This document shows, in pieces, positions 10,052-18,950 of a stretch of DNA of 64,000 bases (the first letter of the stretch is position 1; the number at the start of each line of letters is the position of its first letter). Both the position numbers and the translations under genes were made by a program. The notes beneath the pieces are model-generated. The model was not told where the DNA came from. It saw only the letters and a program-made list of their open reading frames with translations, and ran no database searches. Source of the DNA: Platanthera guangdongensis (Eukaryota; Streptophyta; Magnoliopsida; Asparagales; Orchidaceae); assembly GCA_039583875.1 (NCBI GenBank), contig CM077150.1:185942375-186006374 (forward strand). Direction: 5' to 3'.

Positions 10052-10505
10052 GAGGTGTCGACACAGGAGTTATGGTCTCGAAACTTTGAAAGCGTGTCGA
10101 CAACCAAAGACAGAACCCTATTTATACCTTTCTGATTTTGAAGATGAACAGGCGGGACAGCTAGCTAAACATGTGTCGACACTAGCAATAAGTGTCGACA
10201 CTGACTTATAATGTCTCGACACACATGTGTCGACACAAGTTTAGTCAACAGATATTATGTGTCGACACTTAGTTATGTGTCGACACAACATAACTCGACA
10301 CATCGTCGAGACTTTACTTAGAAAATTCTGAGTAAAACTTAAGTGTCGACATCATATTGGATGTGTCGACACCTACTTGTCATGTGTCGACACTAACATT
10401 CTGAAGTGTCGACACCAACATCCTAGATGTGTCGACACCTTTTTCCTGGAGTGTCGACACCACTATTCTGTGTCGACATAGACTTGTCTATGTGTCGACA
10501 CCTTT
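10052..10505. repeat. Internal GTGTCGACAC palindrome cluster before ORF3
   Basis: About 12 perfect copies of GTGTCGACAC and several near copies (GTCTCGACAC, GTGTCGACAT, ACTCGACAC) fill the pol-ORF3 spacer. Two sit downstream of the TATA box, in the first part of the transcribed region. The same motif is otherwise confined to the LTR U3 regions of SV1 and E. Confidence 0.9.
10119..10126 (-). promoter_or_regulatory. TATA box upstream of SV1 ORF3
   Basis: TATAAATA on the minus strand in GGTATAAATAGGG, about 100 bp upstream of the ORF3 start region. The octamer is the same as in the SV1 LTR. It lies beside a cluster of GTGTCGACAC palindromes, so pol and ORF3 may be driven by separate promoters of the same design. 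Confidence 0.6.
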
Positions 10506-10534
10506 TTACTTAGCCAATTTTCAATTCTGTAAAC

Positions 10535-12445
10535 TTAGTCTAAGTTTATCATTCCTAGTTCAATTTTGAATCTATTGAACTTAGCTTCTTCTAGTGGCTT
10601 AGTAAACATATCAGCTATTTGTTCATCTGTTTTAACATATTCAAGTACAATATCATTTCTTTCTACATGTTCCCTAAGAAAGTGATATTTAATTTCAATA
10701 TGTTTTGTCCTACTATTAGATACAGGGTTATTAGCTATTGAAATAGCACTAGTAGAATCACAGAAAAGTGGAGTTCTACTTACCTGAAATCCATAGTCCT
10801 CTAGCTGATGTTGAATCCATAGAAGTTGAGCACAGCAACTTCCTGCAGCTACATATTCTGACTCAGCTGTGGAGATAGCCACACTGGTTTGCTTCTTGCT
10901 GCTCCAAGAAATTAGTCTTCCTCCTAGGAATTGACAGGTTCCAGTAGTACTTTTTCTATCTTCTTTGCATCCTGCAAAGTATGCATCTGAATAACCTGTT
11001 AGATCAAAATCTCCATTCCTAGGGTACCAGAGGCCTAGATAGGGAGTGCCCTTTAGATATCTCAAAATTCTCTTGACAGCAGTCAAGTGAGACTCTTTAG
11101 GGCAGGCTTGATACCTTGCACAAACACATGTAGCATACATGATGTCTGGTCTACTAGCAGTCAAGTATAATAGGGAGCCAACTATCCCTCTATACAAGGT
11201 TTCATCTACAGGTTTCCCTGCATCATCCTTGCTAAGAGACATGCTTGACCCCATAGGAGTCTTCATGGTACTGGATGAATCCATATCATACTTCCTTATG
11301 AGTTCTAGGGTGAACTTTGACTGACAAATGGACAAACCACTCTCAGTCTGTTTAACTTGGAGTCCCAAGAAAAACTTCAGCTCTCCCATACTACTCATTT
11401 CAAACTGACTTTGCATAAGCTTTGCAAACTTTCTGCAAAGGCTACTTTCAGTAGACCCAAATATAATGTCATCTACATATATTTGGACAAGTATGACTTT
11501 GCCTCTAGATTCCCTAAGGAATAGAGTCTTATCTATTTTCCCCCTTGAAAACTTGTTCTCAATGAGGAAACTAGATAGGGTTTCATACCAAGCTCTAGGA
11601 GCTTGTTTTAACCCATATAAAGCTTTCCTAAGTCTATAGACATAATGAGGTTGAGTTGGATCAACAAAACCTGAAGGCTGCTCCACATAGACTTCTTCTT
11701 TCAAATTACCATTTAAGAATGCTGACTTGACATCCATTTGGTATACCTTGAATCCTTGATAGGTTGCATAGGCCAAGAACATTCTTATGGCTTCCAGTCT
11801 GGCTACTAGAGCAAAGGTTTGATCAAAATCAATACCTTCTTCTTGCCTATATCCTTTAGCAACCAGTCTAGCTTTATTCTTAATGATGACACCTTGTTCA
11901 TCCATCTTATTCCTGTAGATCCACTTAACTCCTATTACATTGTGGTCTTTAGGTTTAGGAACAAGTTCCCAAACCTTGCACCTCTTGAACTGATTAAGCT
12001 CATCTTGCATTGCTTCAGTCCATTGTGGATCTATTATTGATTCTTCAAATCTTTTAGGTTCAACTTGAGACAAAAGGCTGGAATAGATTGCAGCATTCGT
12101 GTTTCTACTCCTGGTTTGTACTCCTTGTCTTGGATCTCCAATAATCAGCTCTACTAGATGATCTCTAAGATGCCTGTGGGCTGGAGGCATCCTCACTTCA
12201 GGTTGAACCACTTCAGCATCTGCATCATGCTGTATTCCTTGGATTTCTTCAGCAATTGGCACATGTAGTTCTCCCCCTGGACAGCAGCTACTCTCCTCTC
12301 CTTGCTGTCTTGCAGCAGGCACTTCTTCTATAGTCAGCTTGTCCATTGTCTTTGTCAAACCTGTGGGGCTGCATACATTGCTAGACAACTCATTATTAAT
12401 AAGTTTAGTCTCATCAAAAACTACATGCACTGATTCTTCTACAAC
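10535..12445 (-). CDS. pol: SV1 pol, 3' part: copia reverse transcriptase and RNase H
   Basis: It is in frame with the preceding gag-integrase ORF and separated from it only by the TAA at 12448-12446. Motifs: [84 protein letters not shown], catalytic YVDDIIFGS (near 11490-11460) and FFLGLQV. RNase H carries [18 protein letters not shown] and CDSTSAI, so its acidic residues are present. The end is [19 protein letters not shown]. Every catalytic residue I can check is intact. Expression would need readthrough, or an intact sister copy. Confidence 0.93.
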   Translation of the reverse strand, partial: VVEESVHVVFDETKLINNELSSNVCSPTGLTKTMDKLTIEEVPAARQQGEESSCCPGGELHVPIAEEIQGIQHDADAEVVQPEVRMPPAHRHLRDHLVELIIGDPRQGVQTRSRNTNAAIYSSLLSQVEPKRFEESIIDPQWTEAMQDELNQFKRCKVWELVPKPKDHNVIGVKWIYRNKMDEQGVIIKNKARLVAKGYRQEEGIDFDQTFALVARLEAIRMFLAYATYQGFKVYQMDVKSAFLNGNLKEEVYVEQPSGFVDPTQPHYVYRLRKALYGLKQAPRAWYETLSSFLIENKFSRGKIDKTLFLRESRGKVILVQIYVDDIIFGSTESSLCRKFAKLMQSQFEMSSMGELKFFLGLQVKQTESGLSICQSKFTLELIRKYDMDSSSTMKTPMGSSMSLSKDDAGKPVDETLYRGIVGSLLYLTASRPDIMYATCVCARYQACPKESHLTAVKRILRYLKGTPYLGLWYPRNGDFDLTGYSDAYFAGCKEDRKSTTGTCQFLGGRLISWSSKKQTSVAISTAESEYVAAGSCCAQLLWIQHQLEDYGFQVSRTPLFCDSTSAISIANNPVSNSRTKHIEIKYHFLREHVERNDIVLEYVKTDEQIADMFTKPLEEAKFNRFKIELGMINLD

Positions 12446-15016
12446 TTATGTAGTCAAGTTGTAGACTCTATAAGCCTTACTATTATTGCTGTACCCAACA
12501 AAAATTCCCTCTTGGGACTTGGCAGCAAACTTAGTTATGTAAGACTTCCCATTGTTAAGTATGTAGCATTTACAACCAAAGATTCTAAAATAGGATAGGT
12601 TTGGTTTCCTGCCTTTCACTACTTCATAGGGGGTCTTGTTTAGCCCTTTAGTGATGGTAGCCCTATTTATAACATGGCATGCAGTGTTAACTGCTTCAGC
12701 CCAGAAATACTCAGGCAGTGATGTATCACTTAGTAGGGTTCTACCAGCTTCTATCAAGGTTCTATTTTTCCTCTCAGCAATGCCATTTTGCTGAGGTGTT
12801 TTAGGTGAAGAGAATTCTTGAAATATCCCAAAGTCCTCACATAGTTTTGTCATGCTTTCAGATTGAAACTCAGTACCATGGTCACTTCTAATTTTGACCA
12901 CAGTACTATTAAGTTCATTCTGAATTTGCTTGACAAAGCTGTAGAAGACACTAGGTGTTTCAGATTTCTGTCTTAAGAAGAACACCCAGGAAAACCTTGA
13001 GTAGTCATCTACAACTACAAGGGTATAGACCTTCCTACCTAAGCTGTGAACTGGCATTGGACCAAAGAGATCCAAATGCAAGAGGTACAAACACCTCACA
13101 ACATCTTTGTTATCTATGCTTCTAAAAGAGGATTTGGTCTGCTTGCCTTTTTGACAAGCTGAGCAAATACCATCTTTAACACACTTAACTTGAGGACCAT
13201 TCCTCACTAACTCTTTACTGAAGAGTTTGCTAATTGTCTTGTAGTTAAGATGGGCCAGCCTCTTGTGCCATTTGACACAATGAGAGACTGTCTCATCAGC
13301 TACAAGACAAACTAGAGAACCATTATTCTCAATCATAATGTCTAGGCAGTAGACATTTCTCTTCCTATAACCTGTCAAGATGATCTCTTGATCACTTGAC
13401 CTCTTGATATGACAACCATTTTTAACAAATGAGATGTCATACCCTACATCACTTAACTGACTTATACTTATTAGATTGTGTTTCAACCCTTTAACATAAG
13501 CCACTTGAGTAATGGTAACTGAGTTTGAAGAAATGTTACCAAACCCTTTGATGATTCCTTTTTCAGAACCACCAAAGGTCACTTTAGGACCATTTTTGAT
13601 TGGAATGTAGTCCTTCAGTAGTCCCCTAGTTCCAGTCATATGTCTGGAACATCCACTGTCCAAGTACCATGTAGGGGTATGGCCACTTGGACTTACCTGA
13701 CTGGGTCCTGGCTTCTCCAGGATTTTGGCACTGTCTGTCAAAACCATCAGCCCTTGGCAATGACTGTCTTCTTGTTCATAAATTGACTCCAAGATCTGCA
13801 TGAATTCTTCCTCTTCTTCTTCTGCATACAGCCCTATGTAGGCTTCAGCCTCAGACTCAGTTTCTGAAGAAGATATATCTGATAGAGTCTTCTCCTTCTT
13901 AGCAACAAAAGACTTTTCTTTCTTCCCTTTGAAGTAAGTCTTTTTCCTGTCACCAGAATCCTTTCTCTTTTTTGGACAATCTGCAATAACATGGCCCTGT
14001 CTATTGCAGCAATAGCATACAATCTTTGAACCAGTTGCCTTGCTTGACTTTGTCCTCTTCCTGTCTTTCTTTGAAGACTTTTTCTCCTGATGAAAGGCTT
14101 CCTTTCCCTTTGAAGAAGAGGGTCTTGACCTCCACCTTTTCTTCCTCAGGAATTTCTGAAAATGTCTAGTGAAGGCAGCAAAGTCTTCATCACTTTCACT
14201 GCTCTCACTCTTTGTGCTGATAGACTCATCAGATTCTGATTCAACTACCTCTGGAGGTGGAGTTGAAGACTTATTCCTGCACTTTCTGGGAACTTCTGTC
14301 TTGAAAGCAACAGTTCTTTCTTTGTGCTCAGTCCTTGTTGATTTCTCCTTCTCTTTTCTCACTGTTAACTGCATCTCATATGACAATAGCTTGCCAAACA
14401 GTGTGGGAGGTGGAATTTTCCCCAACTTAGCCATTTCTCTTATGGCACAGATTTTGGTGTCCCAATCTTTGGTTAGGGACCTTAAGAACTTGTCATTTAG
14501 TTCATAGTTAGTGAACTCTCTTCCATAAGACATGAGTTCATTAACTATTCTGTAAAATTTCTTATAGCACTCAGTGATGCTATCACTCTTTCCTTGCCTA
14601 AAGCTTTCATATTCCTGATTTAGCAAGGACTTCCTATCTTGCCTAACTTCTTCTGAACCTTCCATATAGACAATGAGAGTATCCCACATCTCTTTTGCTG
14701 TCTTACAGTGAATTAAGTTCTGAAAAGTGGCATCATCAATGGCACTCACTATTATGTTCTGTGCCCTCTTGTCCATGGTGGCTAGGACAATTTCATCCTT
14801 AGTCATCTCAGAGAAATCCTTTGGAGTCCTCTGATTTGCATCTAATACTGAAATCTTCATTGGCACATAAGGCCCTTCCTTAACTGTAATGTAGATTCTA
14901 GGGTCAGAGGCTTCCAAAAATAGCCTTACCCTCTCTTTCCAGATCCCAAAGATCTCCTTTCTGCATATGGGTAATTTCATGGAACCCAATTCCTTGTGAT
15001 TCTCATAAGAACCCAT
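12446..15016 (-). CDS. gag-pol: SV1 gag-protease-integrase ORF (856 aa)
   Basis: Starts with a real ATG at 15016. Gag, residues 1-440: WKERVRLFLEASD, MDKRAQNIIVSAIDDATFQ and MWDTLIVYMEGSEEVRQD (UBN2-like capsid), a zinc knuckle CYCCNRQGHVIADC near residue 334, and an acidic/Ser-rich tail typical of Sirevirus Gag. Protease near 449: WYLDSGCSRHMTG with D-S-G. Integrase zinc region 575-630: KRLAHLNY and CSACQKGKQT. Integrase core D, D, E seen as HLDLFGPM, IRSDHGTEF and QQNGIAERKN. It ends with a TAA where the copia polyprotein normally runs on, so this is a nonsense mutation and not a natural terminus. Confidence 0.95.
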   Translation of the reverse strand: MGSYENHKELGSMKLPICRKEIFGIWKERVRLFLEASDPRIYITVKEGPYVPMKISVLDANQRTPKDFSEMTKDEIVLATMDKRAQNIIVSAIDDATFQNLIHCKTAKEMWDTLIVYMEGSEEVRQDRKSLLNQEYESFRQGKSDSITECYKKFYRIVNELMSYGREFTNYELNDKFLRSLTKDWDTKICAIREMAKLGKIPPPTLFGKLLSYEMQLTVRKEKEKSTRTEHKERTVAFKTEVPRKCRNKSSTPPPEVVESESDESISTKSESSESDEDFAAFTRHFQKFLRKKRWRSRPSSSKGKEAFHQEKKSSKKDRKRTKSSKATGSKIVCYCCNRQGHVIADCPKKRKDSGDRKKTYFKGKKEKSFVAKKEKTLSDISSSETESEAEAYIGLYAEEEEEEFMQILESIYEQEDSHCQGLMVLTDSAKILEKPGPSQVSPSGHTPTWYLDSGCSRHMTGTRGLLKDYIPIKNGPKVTFGGSEKGIIKGFGNISSNSVTITQVAYVKGLKHNLISISQLSDVGYDISFVKNGCHIKRSSDQEIILTGYRKRNVYCLDIMIENNGSLVCLVADETVSHCVKWHKRLAHLNYKTISKLFSKELVRNGPQVKCVKDGICSACQKGKQTKSSFRSIDNKDVVRCLYLLHLDLFGPMPVHSLGRKVYTLVVVDDYSRFSWVFFLRQKSETPSVFYSFVKQIQNELNSTVVKIRSDHGTEFQSESMTKLCEDFGIFQEFSSPKTPQQNGIAERKNRTLIEAGRTLLSDTSLPEYFWAEAVNTACHVINRATITKGLNKTPYEVVKGRKPNLSYFRIFGCKCYILNNGKSYITKFAAKSQEGIFVGYSNNSKAYRVYNLTT

Positions 15017-15118
15017 GTTTCTTGATGTTCTTGATTTTCTTGAAACTGTGTAATACCTTACTCTGAATCTACCAAACAGGATTTCCTCAGGCTGTTAGTC
15101 CTTGTTTTGAGGAACCTG

Positions 15119-15130
15119 GCTCTGATACCA
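15119..15130 (-). other. SV1 primer binding site (tRNA-iMet)
   Basis: TGGTATCAGAGC on the minus strand, two bases inside the 5' LTR end. A leader of about 100 bases (15118-15017) separates it from the gag ATG. Confidence 0.92.
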
Positions 15131-15132
15131 CT

Positions 15133-17206
15133 TGAAAGATATGGTACCTAAACACCTAGAGGGGAGGGGGGGTGAATAGGTGACCTAATCCTTTTCTAAC
15201 TTTGTTGGCAGCCAAACAGTTATATCACAGATTTCTAACTAGTTTATCTCAGCAATCAGCAATAATCAAACATACACAGCACATTCACAGCACAGCACAC
15301 AGTGATTTATAGTGGTTCCCCAGGATATGGGTACATCCACTTTCCCCCTTCGCCTATCTAGCAGTGTACTAGATTCGGCCAAACTCCTGCACTGTCTCAG
15401 AACCCAAATTGGTTCCTACCTCAGGCCCAAAGCCTTACAACTCAGCTTTATCCCAAAGCCTACACTCAGCCAATCAAGGCCTACACTAAGAGATTACAAT
15501 CTCCTACACTCAGGCTAACAAGCCCTACCCTCAGCCTTTATAGATATAGGCTTACAATCACTCAGATCCAATGGATCCTACAAGTTTCAAATGTAATACA
15601 AATTATAACTCTACAACTCAGAATTAAAGGAGGGGAGTTGAGAGATTCTTGATGAGTTCTTGGAAGAACTCAGCTGGATTCACCCTGACTTAGCTTTCTT
15701 CAAAGCTTCTTGAGTAGAACTGAATAAGGCTGAATCCTCTGCAGTTGTTCCTTGACCTCTGCTACTTAAGATCCAGACTGAATCTGAATCCTTCTTCTCA
15801 GCCCAGTTCCAAAGGCTGATTTCTTGGAAGGAGCCCTCTCTCTCCAACTTCTTAGATCTGCAGTTGGACTGCCAGATCTTCTTGTGTTGATACTCAGTAT
15901 ACCACTTTTATGATTACTTCAGCAATAATCTGAACTCTGTTATCAATTTGATCAACAACCTCAACAACAGTTTCTGTAAACTGTAGGTGCCTATTTATAG
16001 GCCTTCTTCATGATAACCGGCTTGTCCGGTTCATAACTGACTTCTGACATCTCTGACAGTTGCTGTAGACCGGCTGGATCGGCAGCTGTCATGTCAACCA
16101 GTCACTTCTTGAAAATCTCTAACAGTCAGTAAGTGTCGAGACTTTCTGTCTTTAAGTGTCGACACTTATAGACCAAGTGTCGACACATGCTTTGTAAGTG
16201 TCGACACAAGTCTACAAGATGTCGACACATATCCTTATATGTCTCGACACAGATTCTTCTTCATGTGTCGACACTGAAATTGAGTGTCGACACAAGTACT
16301 TGTTTTTCTAGCTTTTGCTGAATTCTTCTATGTGTCGACACATCTCCTTTGTGTCGACACAACTTCTTGTGTTGAATCTGTCTAGTGTCGACACTGCTTC
16401 TTGGTGTCGACACATAGTCTTCTATGTTGAAACTTGCTGAGTGTCGACACAGCTCCTTGTGTCGACACACTTTCTTGTTGTTGAGACTTCAGCTGAGTGT
16501 CGACACATTCCCATAGTGTCGACACTTGTACTTAGAATAATTTGTTGTTCTTTTTATTCTTTGCTAAGTGTCGACACATCTCCATGTGTCGACATTTTCT
16601 TCAAGTGTTGAGTCTTTAGCTGTGTGTCGACACATTGTTCTGGGTGTCGACACATACTTCAAATGTTGACTCTTCTGTTGAGTGTCGACACGTTGTGTTG
16701 AGTGTCGACACTTACTTCAAATGCTGACTCTTCTGCATAGTGTCGACACATTGTGTTGAGTGTCGACACTTGTACTTAGACTCTGCAGACTTTTGCTGAG
16801 TGTCGACACAGCTCCAAGTGTCGACACTTTCTGGTGTAGACACAGCTTCACTGGGTGTCGACACAGCTCCTTGTGTCGACACTTTCTGTCTGCACTTTTC
16901 TTCACTGAGTGTCGACACAGCTCCAAGTGTCGACACTTTCTGTCTGGTGTCGACTCTGCATCCCAGGTGTCGACACAATGACTCCAAGTGTCGACACTGC
17001 TTGTCTGGGTGTCGACACAAGCTTTCTTAAGTGTCGACACTTTTCCTCTGGGTGTCGACACATAGACTTAGAAACTTTTTGCTTTAGTCCAGTTCTTTCT
17101 TAACCTGCACAAGTAACTCAAACATACATCAAATACATTATGATGTATATCATTGAGTTGGGTGAGACTTCTTCAAATCAGGTACATTTGACCAATGTAC
17201 CCAACA
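15133..17206 (-). repeat. SV1 5' LTR
   Basis: 2074 bp, near-identical to 4801-6875. Palindrome array at about 16155-17065, TATAAATA at 15999-15992. U3 starts at 17206 (TGTTGGGTACATTGG on the minus strand). U5 ends CCATATCTTTCA beside the primer site. Confidence 0.95.
16155..17065. repeat. GTGTCGACAC palindrome array in SV1 5' LTR
   Basis: Same array as in the 3' LTR with only single-base differences, and about 30 perfect copies. The number and order of copies agree with the 3' LTR, so the array has not changed length since insertion. Confidence 0.92.
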
Positions 17207-17211
17207 AGTAT

Positions 17212-18890
17212 CTAAACATGCGACAACGGAGTTGTATAGAGTTCTTGGGGGACTACACATTCAAGATTCATTTTATGCCTGGGAAAGGCAATGCGGTTGC
17301 GGACGCGTTGAGTCGCAGAGCCCCTGCGCAAGCCAACTAGTTATCGGTTCATGACGAGCGTTTGGTTCGGGAGTTGGAGGCATTAGAGATCTCTTGTGTT
17401 GACAAGCAGACTAGTGTCGAAGCACTATTGAACAGGACAGAAGTTCAGTATGACCTGGCTAATTGGATTCAGTAGGATCTAGATTTGAATGGCCACATGA
17501 AGCAAATCATGGTTAAGGCTTTGATGGGTCAAATTCCCAATTTGAAGTTGTGGATGGATTGTTATGGAAGGACAATCGTCTGTGCATCCCAAATATGGGC
17601 AAGCTGCTGGCGGAATTGATATACGAGGCTCATCATACAAAGTACTCGATTCACCCAGGGAGCACGAAGATGTATCGTGATATGAAGAAATTATTCTGGT
17701 GGTTAGGACTTCAGAAGGATGTGGCACTTTATGTGGCGAAGTGTCAAACGTGCGCCTTAGTGAAGGCAGAGTGCCAGAAGCCTGGAGGATTCTTGAAGTC
17801 CTTGCCTATTCCGGAGTGGAAGTTCGACGATATTACAATGGACTTTGTCCATGGGTTGCCAAGGTCGCAGAAGGGGAACAACGCCATCTGGGTGATCGTA
17901 GATCATTTGACGAAAGTGTCGCACTTCATTCCGCATAGGAAGGATGATTCCGTGGAAAAATTGGCAAACTTTTATGTGGATAACATTGTTCGGCTTCACG
18001 GTGTGCCCCATAGCATCGTGAGTGACCGAGATGGGCGGTTCACGTCCAATGACTGGAGGTTGGTGCAGCATATGTTGGGAACCAAGCTGAGTTTCAGCAC
18101 GGCCTTTCATCCGCAGACAGATGGTCAGACCAAGAGAGTCAATAGGACGATGGAAGACATGCTTTGCATGTGCGTCTTGGATTTCGGGAAGCAGTGGTAA
18201 GATCACCTGTACTTGGTGGAATTTGCTTATAACAATACCTACCAAGCGAGCATTCAAATGGCGCCCTTCGAGGTCCTTTATGGTAGGAAATGTTGCACGC
18301 CGTTGTCATGGTTGGAAACAGGTGAGTCGAAGCTGTACAAACGGCAGGAAGTGGATGATGCAACTTCATTGGCACGAACCATTCACGAAAGATTGCTAAT
18401 CGCTCAGGACCGGCAAGCTAAGTACTATAATGCCAAGAATAGGAACGTTGAGTTCGCTGTTGGCGACTAGGTGTATTTGAAGATTAAGCCGTTCAAGGGT
18501 GTCTCACGGGTACGACGCTTGAAGAAGCTAAGCCCAAGGTACCTTGGGACATTTGTGGTTCTGGAGAGGATTGGCGAAGCAGCTTATCGATTAATGCTAT
18601 CAGCGGAACTGAGTGGTCTACACGACGTATTCCCCATATCAGTGTTACGGAAGGCGGTGCAAGAGCCTTCACAAGTGATTGCGGTCGATCAAGTACCGGT
18701 TGATAATGGGTTGACGACGAAGGTCAGCCTGTTCGCATTGAGGACTCGGAAGTCAAACGACTGCATAACAAAGACATCCGGATGGTCAAGGTACATTTGG
18801 ACAACTGTGGTCAGGATGAACTCTCGTAGGAGCGAGAGCAGACCATGCTCGAGGAGTACCAAGAGTTGTTCCGCTCAGGTACCATTTAAG
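17212..18890 (+). pseudogene. pol: Element A pol, 3' part: RNase H end, integrase, chromodomain-like tail
   Basis: Continues RNase H as LNMRQRSCIEFL and PGKGNAVADALSR. TAG at 17338-17340. A 1-base frameshift near 17543 restores VVDGLLWKDNRLCIP. Zinc-binding H-H-C-C region: AHHTKYSIHPGS and CQTCALVK. Core: ITMDFVHGLP, VSDRDGRF and HPQTDGQTKRVN. The last should hold the catalytic Glu (TER), here Lys. Stops at 18198-18200 and 18468-18470. Tail: LHDVFPISVLRK. After a frameshift near 18722, NKDIRMVKVHLDN and EREQTMLEEYQELF resemble the chromodomain-like end of plant chromoviruses. Confidence 0.9.
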
Positions 18891-18936
18891 TTTTGTATAT
18901 CTTTTCCTTACTGTAATTTAGGGATGAGATTCTTTT

Positions 18937-18950
18937 AAGAGGGAGAGAGC
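18937..18950 (+). other. Polypurine tract of element A
   Basis: AAGAGGGAGAGAGC lies directly before the 3' LTR start TGTAACGCCCC. Confidence 0.85.

Larger units (their letters stand above)
4801..17206 (-). mobile_element. SV1: young Ty1/copia Sirevirus nested in element A
   Basis: Both LTRs run TGAAAGATATGG to ATGTACCCAACA on the plus strand. The perfect 5-bp duplication AGTAT is at 4796-4800 and 17207-17211. Without SV1 the RNase H of A reads through, DQKY to LNMRQR. Minus-strand order: 5' LTR (15133-17206), primer site, gag-protease-integrase-RT-RNase H (15016-10535), promoter-like spacer, third ORF (about 10020-7177), polypurine tract, 3' LTR (4801-6875). The LTRs differ at roughly 20 to 25 places in 2075 by eye, so insertion is recent. 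Integrase before RT and the long Gag with a coiled-coil-like tail place it with Sireviruses. Length is 12.4 kb. Confidence 0.96.

Noticed and set aside
7177..10107. Envelope gene in SV1
   Set aside because: No signal peptide, transmembrane helix or fusion-peptide-like stretch. Long coiled coil and basic clusters point elsewhere.
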